Of a DNA stretch of 64,000 bases, positions 26,336 to 33,909 are shown piece by piece. Location: positions 18,272-82,271 of the forward strand of contig NZ_FOTB01000004.1 of assembly GCF_900114445.1 (NCBI RefSeq), given 5' to 3'. The position numbers and the translations under genes were made by a program. Every line of letters starts with the position of its first letter. Positions within the stretch are counted from its first letter, which is position 1. The stretch comes from Salinicoccus halodurans (GTDB lineage: Bacteria; Bacillota; Bacilli; Staphylococcales; Salinicoccaceae). The notes under the pieces are model-generated. The model searched no databases, was not told the origin of the DNA, and saw only the letters and a program-made list of their open reading frames with translations.

Positions 26336-26752
26336 TTATAGATGGATCTTTTTCAATGCTTTGATGAAAACTTCTTTTTCTTCCTCATTCAGCTGCTCCA
26401 CAATCTCATCCGACAAGCTGCATATTGAATCTTCAAGCTCGTCCAATGATCTTGCAGCGAGCTTCGTCAGATTCAAATGAGCTGCCCGCATATCACTCGG
26501 ATCCTGCTCTTTCAACAGGAAGCCTCTCTCAATCAGCCTCGTGATGGCACGGGAAACGGATGTCTGTTTCTTCTTGAACCGTTCCACCAGTGTCTTCTGT
26601 GTGATGCCGGGCTCTTCGGCAATCATTTCTATGATGTACAATTGATCCCTTGTAAGGGTGCCTTCTTCTGTTTCAAATTCCGCCAGATGGTCAATTTTAG
26701 CGTTCAGCAGATAAATGTATCTGCATACATTGCGCGTATTAGTAGCGTCCAT
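26336..26752 (-). CDS. MarR-family transcriptional regulator
   Basis: 138 residues, winged helix-turn-helix of the MarR type: LTRDQLYIIEMIAEEPGITQ, KTLVERFKKKQTSVSRAITR (recognition helix), LIERGFLLKEQDPSDMRAAH (wing). Both termini are helical, as needed for the dimer. No ligand can be guessed. It is monocistronic with its own terminator; the neighbouring unknown operon lies upstream on the same strand, 113 bp away. The intergenic sequence has a TATCATT-rich stretch but no clear palindrome, so its target is not obvious here. Confidence 0.8.
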   Translation of the reverse strand: MDATNTRNVCRYIYLLNAKIDHLAEFETEEGTLTRDQLYIIEMIAEEPGITQKTLVERFKKKQTSVSRAITRLIERGFLLKEQDPSDMRAAHLNLTKLAARSLDELEDSICSLSDEIVEQLNEEEKEVFIKALKKIHL

Positions 26753-26865
26753 GTGCTTCCCGACTTTCTTTACTTATTACTAGTGATAACTCTACTATCA
26801 TTATACACAACCTGTATACACAAAAAAACACTTATATCCGAAATCTTTTAAAAATTTCAGTCAAT

Positions 26866-27666
26866 TTACCCTCTAATTGCGTCCAGCTGTTCTCGTGTTA
26901 TGTATCCTACCGAACACTGTTCCCCGACCTGGACATATGCAGGCATATGATGAACACGTCCGTCCAGGGCTTCCTCATTGGTTTTGAACTTCCCAGTGAT
27001 GACGACGAGCCGGTGGATGAGCATGGCGATGTCATCGAGCAGTTCCTGGCTGAGAAGATTCCTGTCGATATGGATAAGCGGATTCCGCTTCTCCCGGGAA
27101 GGGAACATGATGGACCGGATCCATTTCAGCTCTTCAGGTGTCAGGGCCGCGCGTGTTTTCAGTTCCACCCTGAGGAAAGGCTCCCTGTCCGCTTCCCGGA
27201 ACGCATCATCGTACTGGTTCCTGAAATGGAAGAACTCGATGCCCGTATCCTCCCACCGCACCAGATACTGTTGATGGTGCTGCTGAATATAGAATAAAGT
27301 CCCCTCATTGACGCATATTTCTTCAGTCATCCCGCAGAGTTTTCCCGTCGTCAGTATGACTTTCGAGTAATCCAGGAGTTTCTGGCCGGCAAGCGTGTTC
27401 TGTTCCTCTTTCTTATGTGTCACTGTGATCTTCATATCCGTATTGTGTATTTCCATTTTCCCGTCCTCTGCAAACAAACTTTGCAGCCTGAGCGCGGCAA
27501 GTGGAGCTGATCCGTGCCCCTTGACAGTCAGTCCTTCAGCGAAATTGGTATTCATCAGGTCTTTTTGGATCAGCTCTTTGATGAGTGTTTCCACTGTTGC
27601 GTCAGACGGAATCTTTATCTTTTCGATTGTCAGCCCTGTATCTTTGATCTTCACTTTAAGCTTCAT
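26866..27666 (-). CDS. Hypothetical protein with possible N-terminal beta-grasp domain
   Basis: 266 residues, no signal peptide or membrane segment. The first ~75 residues (KLKVKIKDTGLTIEKIKIPS, DATVETLIKELIQK, then LFAEDGKMEIHNTDM) follow the beta-beta-alpha-beta order of ubiquitin-like proteins such as YukD, a structural guess only. The rest alternates strands and helices (KLCGMTEEICVNEGTLFYIQ, YLVRWEDTGIEFFHFRNQY). The gene overlaps the end of the metallopeptidase-like gene by 11 nt, so the two are translated together and probably cooperate. No family recognised. Confidence 0.55.
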   Translation of the reverse strand: MKLKVKIKDTGLTIEKIKIPSDATVETLIKELIQKDLMNTNFAEGLTVKGHGSAPLAALRLQSLFAEDGKMEIHNTDMKITVTHKKEEQNTLAGQKLLDYSKVILTTGKLCGMTEEICVNEGTLFYIQQHHQQYLVRWEDTGIEFFHFRNQYDDAFREADREPFLRVELKTRAALTPEELKWIRSIMFPSREKRNPLIHIDRNLLSQELLDDIAMLIHRLVVITGKFKTNEEALDGRVHHMPAYVQVGEQCSVGYITREQLDAIRG

Positions 27667-29245
27667 CTGATGCCCTCTCTTTTTCGTATGCTAAAAGATT
27701 TTCCAGTATATCCACACGGAGTGCCACAAGGTCGGGATCTTCATAGAATGCACGCACTTTCACATCTTTCAGCTGTCCCTCCCCCTGCGGTATCCGATCC
27801 GTGATGAATGCGACGAACGTCACGGCAAAGTCCTCTTTCGGGTTCAGTGCCTGGTAAGGCACATAGAAATCACCGGCGTTGTTGTTGAAGAACGCCTCTT
27901 TTTCCGGATCCGACTTGAATTTATTCTCAATCCATTTCTCACCGTACTGGCTCCAGAAGCGCTCTGTATACTCCGCCATCAGTGTACCATCCTTCAGACA
28001 GTCGAGCTCCGTGCCCCCGCACCCTTCGGTGAAATCCTCTGCAGGCAGCGAATGGATATGCCCGTACTCATGGATGAGCGTGCGGTACTGGCTCGCGCGG
28101 TTCGTATTGTCCCGGATGTCGACCCCAAGCGTCGTCCCTTCCGGCTGTATGTCGACATAGGCCAGCGTATTGCCCTCCCCGTCTGAAAAAAGATTGAAAT
28201 GGCTGACGGAAGTGATCCGCTCACCAGGAATGATTGCCGTGAACCGTTCCCAGATTTCCATGAACTCTTCCTCAGTGCCTATCGGCAGCTCGTTTTCATG
28301 CTCCGCATTTACAAGCTCGAAATCATCATCGACCGCGTAGGTGATGTAGTCATAGCGGTTCCTGTTTTCAATGAAGACGTGCGGCTCGTCCTGTATGTCG
28401 ACGTATTCCCCGAGTTCCCTGAGGTACCGGTCACCAAGGTCCCGGCACTCTTCCACTGTGGCACAGCCACCGTGATCAACCGGCGCCTGCCAGTCGATAT
28501 CGGTTTCGTACTCTTCTCCGGGACCGCTGAGCTTCTGCAGCAGAAATACCGCACCGCCGATGATGAGTGCCGCAGCTGCCGCAAGTGCCGCAATCTGGGC
28601 GATGAACCGCCCCGCGTCATACAGCGGCGTCTTCGGCTGTTCTGTGAATGTACGCTCGACAGGTGCGCGTTCGATTACTCCGCCGGCTGTCAGTATATCC
28701 TTTATGGTGTCGATGCGGGCGTGGTAGTCGGGGTGCGGCGTGCGTTCCGCGTCCTCTGCCTCTGTGTCGTAAAGTGGATGCACATGTACCATATCACCAC
28801 CGCTTCGGATACTGTATTCACCGCAGGTGAAGACGTGCGTCTCGATCTGATGGTTATTCGCAAATGCCAGCAGCCATCTGAAATCCCGTTCGGCGATGTC
28901 CGTCGTCAGTATGAACAGGTCGAAAGCTTCGAGTTTTTTGCGGAACCTTACGTCAGCCTTCACCGTTTCATACAGGTTGCTGCCGGACTCGAAACCCTCT
29001 TTTGAAATGCGCCCGTATGCTGCCGACACCTTGCCGGCATAGCGCGGATCCACACCCTGTGACCGGAGGGACTTTTTGACGGCTGACGTGATCTTCGTTT
29101 CCTCAGTGCTGAAATTCGTATGTATATAAACGTCGTGACGGGAATGGCTGCCGACGAGGCCTGCTATTTTGAATCCGCCGGCAAGTTCGATGTGCCGCGC
29201 GTGTTCCGTATTTACATAGATGCCGCCGGCTGTCAGTATCTTCAT
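27656..29245 (-). CDS. Membrane-anchored HExxH metallopeptidase-like protein
   Basis: About 529 residues. Residues 1-210 form a soluble alpha/beta domain with no signal peptide (FDLFILTTDIAERDFRWLLA), so they should be cytoplasmic. One membrane segment lies at ~213-236 (IAQIAALAAAAALIIGGAVF). The outer domain contains TLIHEYGHIHSL with the zinc motif H392-E393-x2-H396 and, 75 residues later, NPKEDFAVTFV, where E471 is in the usual ExDFAxTF place of the third zinc ligand of gluzincins. It is probably an active peptidase facing outward, controlled by an inner domain. Start chosen at 29245 because GGGGGA is 8 nt upstream; an ATG six codons earlier is badly spaced. Paired by overlap with the gene at 26866. 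Confidence 0.65.
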   Translation of the reverse strand: MKILTAGGIYVNTEHARHIELAGGFKIAGLVGSHSRHDVYIHTNFSTEETKITSAVKKSLRSQGVDPRYAGKVSAAYGRISKEGFESGSNLYETVKADVRFRKKLEAFDLFILTTDIAERDFRWLLAFANNHQIETHVFTCGEYSIRSGGDMVHVHPLYDTEAEDAERTPHPDYHARIDTIKDILTAGGVIERAPVERTFTEQPKTPLYDAGRFIAQIAALAAAAALIIGGAVFLLQKLSGPGEEYETDIDWQAPVDHGGCATVEECRDLGDRYLRELGEYVDIQDEPHVFIENRNRYDYITYAVDDDFELVNAEHENELPIGTEEEFMEIWERFTAIIPGERITSVSHFNLFSDGEGNTLAYVDIQPEGTTLGVDIRDNTNRASQYRTLIHEYGHIHSLPAEDFTEGCGGTELDCLKDGTLMAEYTERFWSQYGEKWIENKFKSDPEKEAFFNNNAGDFYVPYQALNPKEDFAVTFVAFITDRIPQGEGQLKDVKVRAFYEDPDLVALRVDILENLLAYEKERASDEA

Positions 29246-29357
29246 CGCACTTCCCCCGTTCATGCTCCCATTATCCTAAACAAGCCGGAAAAATGAAAGA
29301 GTTTACACGCAATTTGACAGAAAGTTTAATATTTTTTACACGATATTAATACTTGGT

Positions 29358-29882
29358 CTATGTATATCGCTGATGCAGCGGCAGGCTGTATGAATTTGAA
29401 GTCAGGTACATCGCGCTCTGTGCCTTTATCTTCCGTGAACGGTCCGCGACGACGAGCGCCTTGCCGTACTGCTTTTCGCAGAATGCGAAATCGGCCGCCA
29501 CCTGCTTTTGTGACCCGTCGCTGAAATGGATGATGGATGTGTCGCGCGCGTCTCCCGGTGTAAACTTCAAGCAATGGTGCAGATTCACCCAGAAAGGATT
29601 TTTCTGTCTGTTCACTGTAATCGGGAATAAAACGAAGTGCAGCTGTTCATCGATGATGATGGGACCGAGCCTGTGGATGTCGTGTGCTTTTTTAAGCTGC
29701 GTGCGGCGTGCTTTGATGGTTGTGCCGTATGTATGGAGCAAAAGCGTGTCGATCAGTGCTTCGGACGGTTTGGCGGATGGCAGGGTGCGGCCTTTCTGAT
29801 ACACCATGTGGCAGAGGAATTCGGGATGCTGCACCGGTTCGATGTAGAAGACGCCGGCGTTCAACGGATTTTCTAGATTCAT
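29358..29882 (-). CDS. comK: Competence transcription factor ComK
   Basis: 174 residues matching the ComK pattern: an N-terminal strand-rich part, then TYGTTIKARRTQLKKAHDIH, GPIIIDEQLHFVLFPITVNR, NPFWVNLHHCLKF and TSIIHFSDGSQKQVAADFAFCEKQYGKAL. These line up with the corresponding parts of Bacillus ComK (SSYAGRKAG, PPIMVDPSNQIFLFPT, WISHVHVKEF, VTFSNGKTMELP). ComK activates DNA uptake genes. A GAGGTG ribosome site precedes the ATG and a TATAAT-like -10 lies at 29928-29933 on the minus strand. It is transcribed divergently from the sigma factor gene at 30109, which is also a competence regulator in staphylococci. Confidence 0.85.
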   Translation of the reverse strand: MNLENPLNAGVFYIEPVQHPEFLCHMVYQKGRTLPSAKPSEALIDTLLLHTYGTTIKARRTQLKKAHDIHRLGPIIIDEQLHFVLFPITVNRQKNPFWVNLHHCLKFTPGDARDTSIIHFSDGSQKQVAADFAFCEKQYGKALVVADRSRKIKAQSAMYLTSNSYSLPLHQRYT

Positions 29883-30108
29883 GGTTCACCTCTATGTCGT
29901 TATGTCTAACCCTATACTCGAATTTATTATAACCCAACTTAAAGTTATTTAACACATTATTAACAAAATATTTTAAATAGTTAACTTAATTGAGAGTTAG
30001 GTGTTATTTTGGATTGCTGCTGCGTTCGTTTTTGTGTGCCGACCGCGGCTATGATGGATGCATCCGGAAATACTTTCAGATGTATCGATACATCACAGGG
30101 TGATTGTG

Positions 30109-30699
30109 ATGACACGTTTCAAAGCAATAGAAGATAATGAAAATGTGAAATTTGACGGCAAGATTGATAGTAGAAGAAAAAATGAGGAGTTAGTCGAGGA
30201 GACCGGAAATGAAAATCCGGAATTCGACACACGCATTGAAAATTACGAACCGATGATCCAGAGCATCATCGGCAGACTCAGCATCCGCTTCGATCAGGAC
30301 GATTATATGCAGGTCGGCAGGCTTGCTGTGTACAATGCACTGTCCACCTATGACGACATAGCCGCCCGCGGCGCAACGGAATCCCAGTTTGTGTATACGC
30401 GAATCTATCAGCGGATGATCGACGAAATCCGCCGGGTCTCCCGCTATACAAGCACTGTCAGTGCAACGGAGGACGACCTGCTGATCGAGAGTGCCGGCGG
30501 ATGTGGTGCGGACACCGAACTTCGTGCCGAGCTCCGCGATATGCTGGGGACGCTCGACGACCGTGAACTGAAATGGCTGCTGCTGACGCTTGACGGCTAC
30601 ACCGTTGTCGAAATCGCAGCAGCCTCCGGATTCAGCGTGTCGAGCGTGAAGAACTGGCGGAAGAGTGCCCGTGCGAAACTGGGTGCGCTGCGCGGGTAA
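30109..30699 (+). CDS. sigH: SigH-type alternative sigma factor
   Basis: 196 residues from the ATG at 30109, which follows AGGGTGA; a longer reading from 30058 lacks a ribosome site. Sigma-70 region 2 is seen as YEPMIQSIIGRLSIRFDQDD, LAVYNALSTYDDIAARGATE and FVYTRIYQRMIDEIRRVSRY, and region 4 as LDDRELKWLLLTLDGYTVVE with the recognition helix SGFSVSSVKNWRKSARAKL. The size and region-2 style fit the staphylococcal SigH/ComX group, which switches on competence genes. It is divergent from comK with 226 bp between the starts, so the two could be co-regulated from a shared control region. No terminator is seen directly after it. Confidence 0.8.
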   Translation: MTRFKAIEDNENVKFDGKIDSRRKNEELVEETGNENPEFDTRIENYEPMIQSIIGRLSIRFDQDDYMQVGRLAVYNALSTYDDIAARGATESQFVYTRIYQRMIDEIRRVSRYTSTVSATEDDLLIESAGGCGADTELRAELRDMLGTLDDRELKWLLLTLDGYTVVEIAAASGFSVSSVKNWRKSARAKLGALRG

Positions 30700-30812
30700 A
30701 GGACGGTGTGGTATCATGCGGCGAGGGGTTTTTATCCTCACGGTAGTTTGGATTTTGCGAACTCAAAGTGTAAGTGGCTACTATTTATTTTGTAAATCCG
30801 TCAGAATGTTGA

Positions 30813-30840
30813 TTACAAAAGACGCAAAAAGTAGTATAAT
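30813..30840 (+). promoter_or_regulatory. Promoter of the DUF2187 gene
   Basis: TTACAA (30813-30818), a 16-bp spacer and TATAAT (30835-30840), about 30 nt before the start codon; GGAGG at 30859-30863 is the ribosome site. Confidence 0.6.
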
Positions 30841-30871
30841 GTCTTACATCATTGTTGTGGAGGTATGACGC

Positions 30872-31075
30872 ATGGCAGATGTAAAAGATGAAGAAGAAAT
30901 CATTGCAGCTAAAGTTGGCAACATAGTTGAATTTGATGGTATGAAAGGAAAGGTTGATAAAGTGAACGACAATTCCGTTATTGTCGACATCACGATCAAC
31001 GATAACTTCGACGAGCATGAGATGTTCGAAAAGACAGTAGTCAACCATAAGCGCTACACTATCATAGAAGAGTAA
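30872..31075 (+). CDS. DUF2187 (YkvS-like) small protein
   Basis: 67 residues, acidic: KVGNIVEFDGMKGKVDKVND and SVIVDITINDNFDEHEMFEK are the conserved KOW/SH3-like beta segments of the DUF2187 family (B. subtilis YkvS), followed by TVVNHKRYTII. The family is small, widespread in Bacillales and functionally unknown; the fold suggests binding of RNA or protein. It is a single-gene transcript with its own promoter and a strong terminator. Confidence 0.8.
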   Translation: MADVKDEEEIIAAKVGNIVEFDGMKGKVDKVNDNSVIVDITINDNFDEHEMFEKTVVNHKRYTIIEE

Positions 31076-31140
31076 TTAATATTTTCTTATATTGAAGTTA
31101 TTCATGGATGTAGTCTTTGCATCTGTGATTCTGATGACCG

Positions 31141-31177
31141 CCCCGGTTTCTCTTAAGTGAGAGGCCGGGGTGTTTTT
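31141..31177 (+). terminator. Terminator of the DUF2187 gene
   Basis: CCCCGG (31141-31146) pairs with CCGGGG (31165-31170), with additional inner pairing CTCTT/AGAG, followed by TGTTTTT. Confidence 0.8.
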
Positions 31178-31200
31178 ATATTGGATTGCATTTGTCAATA

Positions 31201-31281
31201 GCGGGGTTCCTGTGATGTTTTCCAGATTTTTCAAAAACCCCGCGATCATCGGTCGAAAGTGTAGCGGATTTGCGAAATCTG
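31201..31281. other. Two hairpins just upstream of the first NERD promoter
   Basis: GCGGGGTT near 31201 pairs with AACCCCGC near 31242 (loop about 26 nt), and GCGGATTT / AAATCTGC with a 3-nt loop lies at 31263-31281. The second ends 19 nt before the ATCAAAT element of the NERD promoter. Neither has a T tract, so they are not ordinary terminators. Confidence 0.45.
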
Positions 31282-31300
31282 CTTTTTTATTTCTGAAAAG

Positions 31301-31330
31301 ATCAAATTGGCCAATTTTACCTATATATAG
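31301..31330 (+). promoter_or_regulatory. Shared NERD promoter element, locus 1
   Basis: ATCAAATTGGC at 31301-31311, exactly 9 nt, then the palindrome CTATATATAG at 31321-31330, 39 nt before the NERD1 start. The same two blocks with the same 9-nt gap occur before NERD2 and NERD3. TCAAAT with TATATA 16-17 bp later can be read as a -35/-10 pair, or the palindrome as an operator. Confidence 0.75.
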
Positions 31331-31369
31331 GGTGAAGGGTTTTTTATTCTGAAAATCAGGGAGGCAGTC

Positions 31370-32401
31370 ATGTTTATCACAGAGAGGAACAAATCGAAAC
31401 AGCATCTATACTTGGAAACTTTGGCAGGCAGGACGAAACTCGATAAGAAAGAGGCGGCGGATCTTGCGCGGTACCGCTCCGGATTCCGGGGCGAGTGTGA
31501 TTATGATGGCGTGCTGGATGAAGTGGGACACGATAGTCTGCATGTTTTCCGCGATATCTGGCTCCGCATTGACAATAGCGATGTCCAATTCGATACGCTG
31601 ATTATTGCCGATGCGACCATCATCGTCAACGAAATCAAAAATTACAGCGGCAATTACTCATATGAAAATTCGGTCTGGAAAGTGCGGGGGCGTCAGATCT
31701 CCGAGGATCCGGTCAGCCAGGTTAACCGTGCCGCCGGCAAGCTTGTGAAGCTTCGCAATGAATCCGGCTTCCAGTTTGTAATTCAAAAAGAGATCATTTT
31801 CATCAATCCGTATTTCATCTTCAGTTCCGGTGACGCCGGCGCCGGCAGCATGAATCTATTTGTAATGCGGAACCGGCTGAAACAGTACTTCCGCAGCCTG
31901 GGGAATAATACATCCGGGCGCTCCGCCAAAGTTCTCGCCGAAGAAATTTCGGGGCGTATCATAGAGGATCCCTACCCTGTTCCGGAAACTGATTATACCC
32001 GGTTGAAACCTGGGGTGAACTGTTGGAAATGCGGGGGATATGATATTGAAATGAAAAGATTCAATACCGTATGCCGGGAATGCGGATATTCCGAAACAGT
32101 GGAAAGGCTGATTGTGCGTTCTGTCGTTGAGTATGCCGTTTTATTTCCGGATGAAGTGGTGACTAAGAAAAGGATTGCAGATTTTTTGGGTGGTTCAGTT
32201 AATTTGCAGAGAACACAGCGGCTGATGAAGAAATATTTTTCAATTGTGCCTAACAGTTCCCGTACCTACTATCAGATTACGGACAAAGATTCAAAGAAAA
32301 TTTTAAAGGCAGGCGGTTATTCTTCGTATTATGAACATGACCCCGACTTTATGTTCGAAACGCATCCCAGAGCGCATAAACTGCAGGCGAATTTCCTGTA
32401 A
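31370..32401 (+). CDS. NERD-domain protein with zinc ribbon, copy 1
   Basis: 343 residues. The NERD (nuclease-related) domain covers ~38-150: GECDYDG with E42, QFDTLIIAD with D75 and VNEIKNYSG with E88-x-K90, the D...ExK arrangement of PD-(D/E)XK nucleases, then SEDPVSQVNRAAGKL. A zinc ribbon follows (C218, C221, C235, C238) and a helical C-terminus (RIADFLGGSVNLQRTQRLMK) that looks like a winged helix or other DNA-binding unit. AGGGAGG precedes the ATG. Two paralogues occur at 47524 and 62688, with the same residues at the same positions. The gene is followed after 11 nt by a tandem hairpin array. Probable nuclease acting on DNA or RNA; target unknown. Confidence 0.85.
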   Translation: MFITERNKSKQHLYLETLAGRTKLDKKEAADLARYRSGFRGECDYDGVLDEVGHDSLHVFRDIWLRIDNSDVQFDTLIIADATIIVNEIKNYSGNYSYENSVWKVRGRQISEDPVSQVNRAAGKLVKLRNESGFQFVIQKEIIFINPYFIFSSGDAGAGSMNLFVMRNRLKQYFRSLGNNTSGRSAKVLAEEISGRIIEDPYPVPETDYTRLKPGVNCWKCGGYDIEMKRFNTVCRECGYSETVERLIVRSVVEYAVLFPDEVVTKKRIADFLGGSVNLQRTQRLMKKYFSIVPNSSRTYYQITDKDSKKILKAGGYSSYYEHDPDFMFETHPRAHKLQANFL

Positions 32402-32412
32402 AGGAATGCTGC

Positions 32413-32745
32413 CTTATTATCGATTTAAGATCTTTGATGAGGTACAAGCTTTCTCTTATTGACGATTTTTATTCAATGATAAGAGATGACTCCCGCTTAT
32501 CTTCGATTTAAAATCAAAGGCAATTGGGATAGCGTCTCTTATTATCGATTGGCTTTCCATCATAAGAGAAACGTCTGCCTTATCGTCGATTCAAAATCAA
32601 TAACAATTGAGAGAGTGCCTCTTATTATCGGTCAGTTTTCCATGATAAGAGCGCCCATTGTCTTATTGTCGATCTGCAATCAATAATAAGAGAGAGCATT
32701 GCTCTTAGTTTCGATCAAAAATCGATAGTAAGGCACGCCGTTTTT
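32413..32745 (+). repeat. Tandem hairpin array 1 (41/42-bp units) behind NERD1
   Basis: Eight units, counted from CTTA at 32413, 32455, 32496, 32538, 32579, 32621, 32662 and 32704, that is spacings of 42, 41, 42, 41, 42, 41, 42. A typical unit is CTTATTATCGATTGGCTTTC then a half that folds back (CATCATAAGAG), so each forms an imperfect hairpin with stem TCTCTTAT / ATAAGAGA. Alternate units are more alike, giving a higher-order period of 83 bp. It starts 11 nt after the NERD1 stop codon with no terminator between and ends before the convergent terminator at 32838-32864. There are no unique spacers, so this is not a CRISPR array. Confidence 0.85.
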
Positions 32746-32831
32746 TCGGGATTTCCAGGAAACAACCCCCCACGCCCTGCATCAAAACCTGCAAATTCCG
32801 CACACCCTGCCGCGCTCGAAGCCTGAACACC

Positions 32832-32864
32832 AAAAAACCGCAGACTCCATAAGGATGTCTGCGG
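32832..32864 (-). terminator. Terminator of the phosphoesterase-like gene
   Basis: CCGCAGAC (32838-32845) pairs with GTCTGCGG (32857-32864); on the minus strand TTTTTT follows. Confidence 0.8.
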
Positions 32865-32875
32865 TCGCCCCACTC

Positions 32876-33802
32876 CTACAGATGGTAATGCACCAGATCG
32901 AGGAGGTTATAGTCTTCGCTGAGCTGAGAGACTTCCTGGTCGATCAGGGAAACGGAGTGGCCTAAGTATTCGTATGTGCTGGTGCGGGTTTTGAAGTTCA
33001 ATGAGATGTGCATGACCTGGCTGTTGTGACGGTGGTGGTAAAGCGGGACGGTTCCCTCTTCCGGTACACTGTATGTTTCGTACTGGGAGGCGCTGATCCT
33101 CGGGCTGAGGACGGCATTGCCGGTCATGCCATTACCGCCGGCGTCACTGGATTCCTCACCATCACCGCCCGCTTCCTGAAGATGGCTGCCGGTGACGAGC
33201 ATGCCGACGCCTTCCATATCCTGGAGGACTTCGTCGATTTCATCGCTCCAGTCAGAGATGCAGACGATGACATAGTCGGGGTCGACCGAGTCATATATAT
33301 AACGGAGCCACCGCTTCACAGAACTGCCGAGGCCTGAGATGTGCAGGTTCGGATTTTTGGCCTTCTCCTCGGGAATGAATGTCCCGCCGTAGCCGGAGAG
33401 GACGACGAGTTTCATGCCGTTGATGTTGAAAACATTATACGGTTCGCCGAAAAAGGGCTCTTTTGTCATCGGATGGGTGACGTTGCAGTTCATCCAGGGG
33501 AAACTGGAAAAACTCAGCGCGCGCCGCAGCTTCGACACGTTTGAGAGATCCTGATGGTTGAACACGCCGAAATCGTACATCATATAGTTCATGCATGTGA
33601 TGGCCGGATTGCGGGGTTTTGAAAAATCCTGGTCGATGCCGAGCGAGCCGCCCAGATCACACAGCAGAATGTGCGTATTCTCTTCGTGCGACAAACCGCG
33701 TTTGTACCTCGACACTTTGGACAGGCTGACCCCCTGCCGGCCGCCGAGCGACCGGTTCAGGTGCTGGGTGATGATGAGGCTGATGCTGAAAAACTCCTGC
33801 AT
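32876..33802 (-). CDS. Degenerate 5'-nucleotidase/metallophosphoesterase-like protein
   Basis: 308 residues, cytoplasmic. Several landmarks of the bacterial 5'-nucleotidase / 2',3'-cyclic phosphodiesterase family are recognisable but altered: CMNYMMYDFGVFNHQDL stands where a family member has MNxxGYDAxxxGNHEF, FPWMNCNV where it has FPxLxANV, YVIVCISDWSDEID where it has VVVLxHxG and MLVTGSHLQ where it has xxxGHTHQ. Most of the metal ligands (GNHE, HxG, GHxH) are replaced, so an active enzyme is unlikely. A run of Gly/Asp/Ser (residues ~215-230) interrupts the fold. GGAG lies 5 nt before the ATG. It is monocistronic. An inactive relative with a binding role is my inference. Confidence 0.6.
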   Translation of the reverse strand: MQEFFSISLIITQHLNRSLGGRQGVSLSKVSRYKRGLSHEENTHILLCDLGGSLGIDQDFSKPRNPAITCMNYMMYDFGVFNHQDLSNVSKLRRALSFSSFPWMNCNVTHPMTKEPFFGEPYNVFNINGMKLVVLSGYGGTFIPEEKAKNPNLHISGLGSSVKRWLRYIYDSVDPDYVIVCISDWSDEIDEVLQDMEGVGMLVTGSHLQEAGGDGEESSDAGGNGMTGNAVLSPRISASQYETYSVPEEGTVPLYHHRHNSQVMHISLNFKTRTSTYEYLGHSVSLIDQEVSQLSEDYNLLDLVHYHL

Positions 33803-33909
33803 GGAATGCTCCTTTCCTGACTTCGTATTCCGAAACTTTCATTCAAAACTACGTCCCGTTTCCTGCGGGACTTTTATTCATCCAAAACCCATTCTGCCAA
33901 TAAAAACCC

